DNA from: Proteles cristata cristata
Taxonomy: Eukaryota > Chordata > Mammalia > Carnivora > Hyaenidae
Direction of reading: 5' to 3'
NCBI GenBank assembly: GCA_017311185.1
Contig: JAESUZ010005463.1
Coordinates: forward strand, 248,001-312,000
Length of the DNA stretch: 64,000 nt
Under the pieces are notes generated by a model. It saw nothing but the letters and a program-made list of their open reading frames with translations. It was not told the DNA's origin and searched no databases. The translations under genes were made by a program, and so were the position numbers. Shown piece by piece: positions 27,601-33,600 of the stretch. The first letter of the stretch is position 1; each line of letters starts with the position of its first letter.

Positions 27601-30600
27601 TGAGATCATGACCTGAGCCAAAGTTGGATGCTTAGCCGACTGAGCCATCCAGGCGCCCCTATTTACTTTTGAGAGAGACACCATGAGCTAGGGAGGGGCA
27701 GAGAGAGAGAGAAACACAGAATTCGAAGCAAGCTCCAGGCTCTGAGCTGTCAGCACAGAGCCCAACGTGGGGCTCAAACCCACAACTGTGAAATCTTGAC
27801 CTGAGCTAAAGTCGGAGGCTTAACCGACTGAGCCACACAGGTGCTCCTCCTTTGAGGGTTCTAATGTAGGTTTCACTGGTGAAAACTAGAATCACCATGA
27901 ACAGTTGCTGGCTATTCCTGGAGTGGAAGGCCTTTCTAGGATTTCCTTGTCTACTGTGCAAAATCTTCTATATTAGAAGACTGTTGTTTTATGCTTCTTT
28001 TTCTTTAAATGTTTTATTTATTTCTGAAAGAGAGACAGCGTGAACATGGGAGGGTCAGAGAGAGAGGGAGACACAGAATCTGAAACAGGCTCCAGGCTCT
28101 GAGCTGGCAGCACAGGGCCCGACATGGGGCTCAAACCCACGAACTGAACCGTGAGATCATGACCTGAGCCGAAGTCGGACGCTTAACCGAATGACCAGGC
28201 GCCCCTGTTGTTTCATGCTTCTTAATGCCAACATTAGAGCTTTAAAGGTTGATGCATTTGCTGTCAACATTAGAGCTTTAAGGGTTGATACATTTGCTGT
28301 AACTGCTCATGGACCATTTTGAGGCCATTTTCTAGATGAATGAGTGATCTACTAATTCTCTGCATTTCTCCCCATAGGATTTTAGCGTTGGAGAAGCTAG
28401 GAGCTGTCTTCAATCAGGTAGCCTTTCCATTGCAGTATACACCCAGGAAATTTGTCATTCACCCAGAGAGTAACAACCTTATCATCATTGAGACAGACCA
28501 CAATGCCTACACAGAAGCGACAAAAGCTCAGAGGAAGCAACAGATGGCAGAGGTAATGAGACAATGAGGGTAATGAGGGTTTGATTAAAAGGCACTTGTG
28601 AAATTTTGTTCAAAAGTTTAAACTTGTGTAATTGTTGATTATATTCTTTGTTATGTTAAAAAAAAAAAAAAAAGTCCCAGGCTCTTGTCATGTTCTTTAA
28701 GCAGAGCCATTTGCCAGAATCCTTAGTTTTAGAGGTTTTCCTATGACTTGGGACTAATACACTGACTTAGGTTATTCAGTATTCAGCTTTCATTCTTAGA
28801 ACATAGTTCTTCAGTCTTTGAGCTTCCCAAACAGTCTGTGTATGTGTTTCCTGGATTCGAGCCCAAAGGAGACAGCTTTTATATTTTCCATAATACTACT
28901 TCTTTCCAGAAATCATTTCCCAGCAAAAAACAAATAGTTCCAACCATGTAAAACTGTATCTGGCCTGGAAGAGAGAAAACAAGTAGTTTTAGCACAGGAA
29001 ATTAGATGGGGTAGGTGAAAAAGTGGTGTTTTCACTTTATGTATCTCAGACCACTTGTCAGTTGTCAGTCAATGTTCAGGGTTTTTTTTTAACTTTTTTT
29101 TGCTATTAAAAAAAGAAGTACCTGATTTCCCCTTTAGTGGTTTTCCTCTTCCCCTTGTTTATACACCTTTCCCTTTAATCTTCATTTTGGGAAATTTGGT
29201 TTTGGCCTACAGACTTTGCTATTGTATATAATATGAACTATCCTTGGAGGTGTTTTTGCTGCTTGACCACTTCTCACACCCAGCATCCAACTTTTCCTTG
29301 TTATTATTTTTGTTTTGTTTTTGATTTAGGAAATGGTAGAAGCAGCAGGGGAGGACGAGCGGGAGCTCGCTGCAGAGATGGCAGCAGCGTTCCTCAATGA
29401 AAACCTCCCTGAATCCATTTTTGGAGCTCCTAAGGCTGGCAATGGGCAGTGGGCTTCTGTGATCCGAGTCATGAATCCTATTCAAGGGAACACACTAGAC
29501 CTTGTCCAGCTAGAACAGAATGAGGCTGCTTTCAGGTAAGGAGCTGAGGACATCCAGGGTTTTGGAGGCTGTTATGGGAATTTTCTGGCCTATAACTAAT
29601 GCTGATTCCTGCTTTTTTCTCTGTATGCAGTGTGGCTGTTTGTAGGTTCTCCAATACTGGTGATGATTGGTATGTGTTGGTGGGCGTGGCCAAAGACCTG
29701 ATACTCAACCCTCGATCTGTAGCAGGGGGCTTTGTCTATACCTACAAGCTTGTGAACAACGGGGAAAAATTGGAGTTTTTGCACAAGGTAGGAACCAGCC
29801 TGGATCTTAGCTCCTACTAGCCTCCCCCACTTTTGCTTAAGTTGTTGGTCAGGTCTTCTGGTGACCATTTTGAGAGCCAGCTCATTGATGGTGTTCCATC
29901 TGTTGGTGGCACACAGAAAATGCCCAGGGTTTCACAGTCCAGTGAACCTCCACTGCCTGGGAGTCCCACCAGAAGCCTGTGTGCTAACCATCCACTGTTG
30001 TGAAATAGATGCACACTGGATTGGCTGTTTGTTTGCTGGTTTTACTAAGCAGGCAGCAGTTTGTGACCAAAATCCAGCAGTTCTAAAGAATTAATATTCT
30101 CTTCAAGAGTTATTGTTTAACGGATACAGAGAAGTTTTGGGGATTGATGGTGGTGATGGTAGCACAACAGTGTGAATATGTTTGATGTCACTGAACTGTA
30201 TGCTAAAAATGGTTAAAATGGTAAGTTTTATGTGTATTTTAATCACAATTTTTTTTTTTTTTTTATGTTTATTTTTGAGAGAGAATGTGTGCATACAAGT
30301 TGGGGAGTGGCAGGGAGAGAGAGAGGGAGACACAGAATCCGAAGCAGGTTCTAGGCTTTGAACTGTCAGCACCGAGCCTGCTGTGGGCCTTGAACTCAAG
30401 AACTGTGAGATCATGACTTGAGCCAAAGTCAGATGTTCATCTGATTTAGCCACAGTTTTTAAGTTAAGGAAAAAAATTCTTGTTCTTTCTTACAGACAGT
30501 ACATTTATGTATCTCCTCCAGCCCTTCACAGAGAAGTGTCCTCTAGGAAATAGTTACTTCATGGACTTCTCTTTGTGCTGAATTCATTATGTCTCCCTTG

Positions 30601-33600
30601 TCACTAATACTCCATTCCTATCCCACTACAAGCAGCATTCACTTCTCCATATTGAGTCTTCACTATTAGTTAATGGCACCATTTGAATTAGCATGGGCTC
30701 GGAGATGGCATTCGTCAGGCCTGAGGGCTTCCTTCCACCTGTGGCATTGATTAATTTGCTGAGTGATGTGCAGTGTATGGGACCTATTTACCCAAACACC
30801 TATTTCATAGAGACTATTGTATGTGTGATTTATTTCTCTGATGAGCAAGAGATGATCACTCTGACATACCTGTAAAGATACTTTTGGTTGAGAGGGTGGG
30901 GCTAGCATATGGCTGGTGTTCTAATAGCTGCATTACCTGTTTTTCTTCTCACAGACTCCAGTGGAAGAGGTCCCTGCTGCCATTGCCCCATTCCAAGGGA
31001 GGGTGTTGATTGGTGTGGGGAAGCTTCTGCGAGTCTATGACCTGGGAAAGAAGAAGTTACTCCGAAAGTGTGAGAACAAGGTAAATATGCTGGTAGAGGG
31101 CTTCAGAAGTAGTTAGTATGGAAGGAGGAAACATTGGTGGGATGGTGGACAGTAACTTTGAGCCTTGAGAATGAGAGTAGTTAGGTGGCTTTCTTGATTT
31201 CTTCACATAAAGAACCAGATTGCTGTCCTGCTTGCTTCTCTAAGGTATTTAACTCTGAGAATTGAACATCTATTTTCACTATGTTAAAACCAGTTAGCTT
31301 TTTTTCTATCTTAGGAATTTTTTGCTGACTATTGTATAGCCTCTATATATGTTGCAGTGAGGAAAAGCTGGACTTTCTGTGGTTCTGAGCCTCAGAGTTA
31401 TTCTTGTTGCTGTCCTTGTTTTTCCCAGCATATTGCCAATTACATCTCTGGGATCCAGACTATTGGACACAGGGTAATTGTGTCTGACGTCCAAGAAAGT
31501 TTCATTTGGGTTCGATATAAACGTAATGAGAACCAGCTCATCATTTTTGCTGATGATACTTACCCACGATGGGTCACTACAGCTAGCCTTCTGGACTATG
31601 ACACTGTGGCTGGGGCAGATAAGTTTGGCAACATTTGTGTGGTGAGTTGATGTTTATTTGGGTTATATTGATGTGTGGGAAAGCTGGCTTAGTTTTCATT
31701 GGTAAAATCAAGAGCCCAGGACTGTGATTTCTAATATGGAAAGTAAAAATGAGTATAAAATTCAGTCCTACTCAGGCTAGCTCTAAAAACGAAACTGCGT
31801 TCTTTAAGCCTTCTTATTAGTCTTTTATTTTTTAATTTTATTTATTTTTACAGCTTTTTTTTTTTTAAGTTCTGTACCCAGTGTGGGGGTCGAACTCACA
31901 ATCCCAAGATCAAGAGTTGTACACTCTACTGACTAAGCTAGCCAGACGCTCCATTCTGGTCAGTCTTTTAGAACCTCCCCTTCTCCATCCCTCCACCATG
32001 TGCCTCCTCCTCCTCACTGGAATATTTTTTTAAAAAACGTTGAGGGTTTTTTTTGAGAGAGAGAGCACATGAGCATGGGAGGGGCAGAACGGGAGACAGA
32101 GAAATCTAAGCAGGCTGTGCACTGTCAATGCAGAACCTACTGCAAGGCTCAAATTCAGGAACTGTGTGATCCTAGCCAAAATCAAGAGTTGATTAACCAA
32201 CTAAGCCACACAGTTACCCCAGAATATAATTTAATAGTGATAGGTTTCATTTGAGCTAATGGGTAATATTTATTTTTACCTTTATCAGAACTTTGGCTTC
32301 TTTCTTTTTTTTTTTTCAATGTTTATTTTTGAGAGAGTGAGCGAGCACATGTGCTCAGAGGGGCAGAGAGAGAGAGAGGGAGAGAGAGGATCCGAAGTAA
32401 GAACACAGTGACAGCAGAGTGCCCAGTGTGAGGCTCGAACTCATGAACTGTGAGATCATGACCTGAGCAGAACTTGGAAATTCAGTCGACTGAGTCACCC
32501 AGGCATCCCGTTGGCTTATCTTTTTAAGCACAGTCTCACTTCTCTTATTTATGTCCTTTGGCTTCTGGTTTGTTCTTGCTCATGGCTTGATTCTCTTGAG
32601 TTTCTCACTCAAACATCAGGTGCAGGAAACTGGCTCAGGTCTCTGCCAAAGATGGTGTCCCAGGCTTACTTTCAAGGATCTGGGGCAAACATTGCTTGGT
32701 GATCCAGGTGGGTACATGTAGGACCCAGCCCTCTGACTCGTGTCACTTTCTTGTAGGTAAGGCTCCCACCTAACACCAATGATGAAGTGGACGAGGATCC
32801 CACAGGAAACAAAGCCCTGTGGGACCGGGGGTTGCTCAATGGGGCCTCTCAGAAGGTAAGATTACAGAAGGGGCCCAGAAGGACAGGAGCCAGCCTGCAT
32901 AGTACATTCCCCAGGGCTCTCACTCAGGGAACATTTTTTAGTCACTTATCCACAGTGCACATGATTCTGCTGAGTTCTTTCCTGTATATGGAGGTCCTTT
33001 CATGGCCTGTGATGGACAGATGCTAGATTTAATGTAAAATGACTAAGTCATCATTCCATTTTTATAACTGTAGAAATAGAATTTTTTTCCAAGACATTTT
33101 AGCAGTGAGTGGAACATAATGAGTTCCTTAGGAAAAATTGATGCACAGGGTCATTCCTGGTATTAACCAGCTTTTCTCTGAAATGTTCTTTTCTCCTGTA
33201 GGCATGTATTTGTCCTGTAGGCATCTGTTTCTGTAGTAAAGCATCTCTGGATGTTTTAGAATAGATCTATTTTAAAAGCCAAGTCTAACGATTGCTGCTT
33301 TTTTTGTTTGTTTTATTTCTGAGAGAGTAAGAAGGGGAGGGTCAGAGAGAGAGGGAGATACAGAATCTGAAACAGCTCTGAGCTAGCTGTCAGCACAGAG
33401 CCCAATGCGGGGCTCGAACCCACAAACCATGAGATCATGACCTGAGCCGAAGTTGGACGCTTAACTGACTGAGCCACCCAGGTGCCCCATGATTGCTGCT
33501 TTTTAGTAATTTTCTGTGTTTTTTTAATTGTAAACTTGATAATTTAACAAAAATATTTTTTCACTCTAATTGTTTGTCAGAAATGATCTAACTTTAGCAT

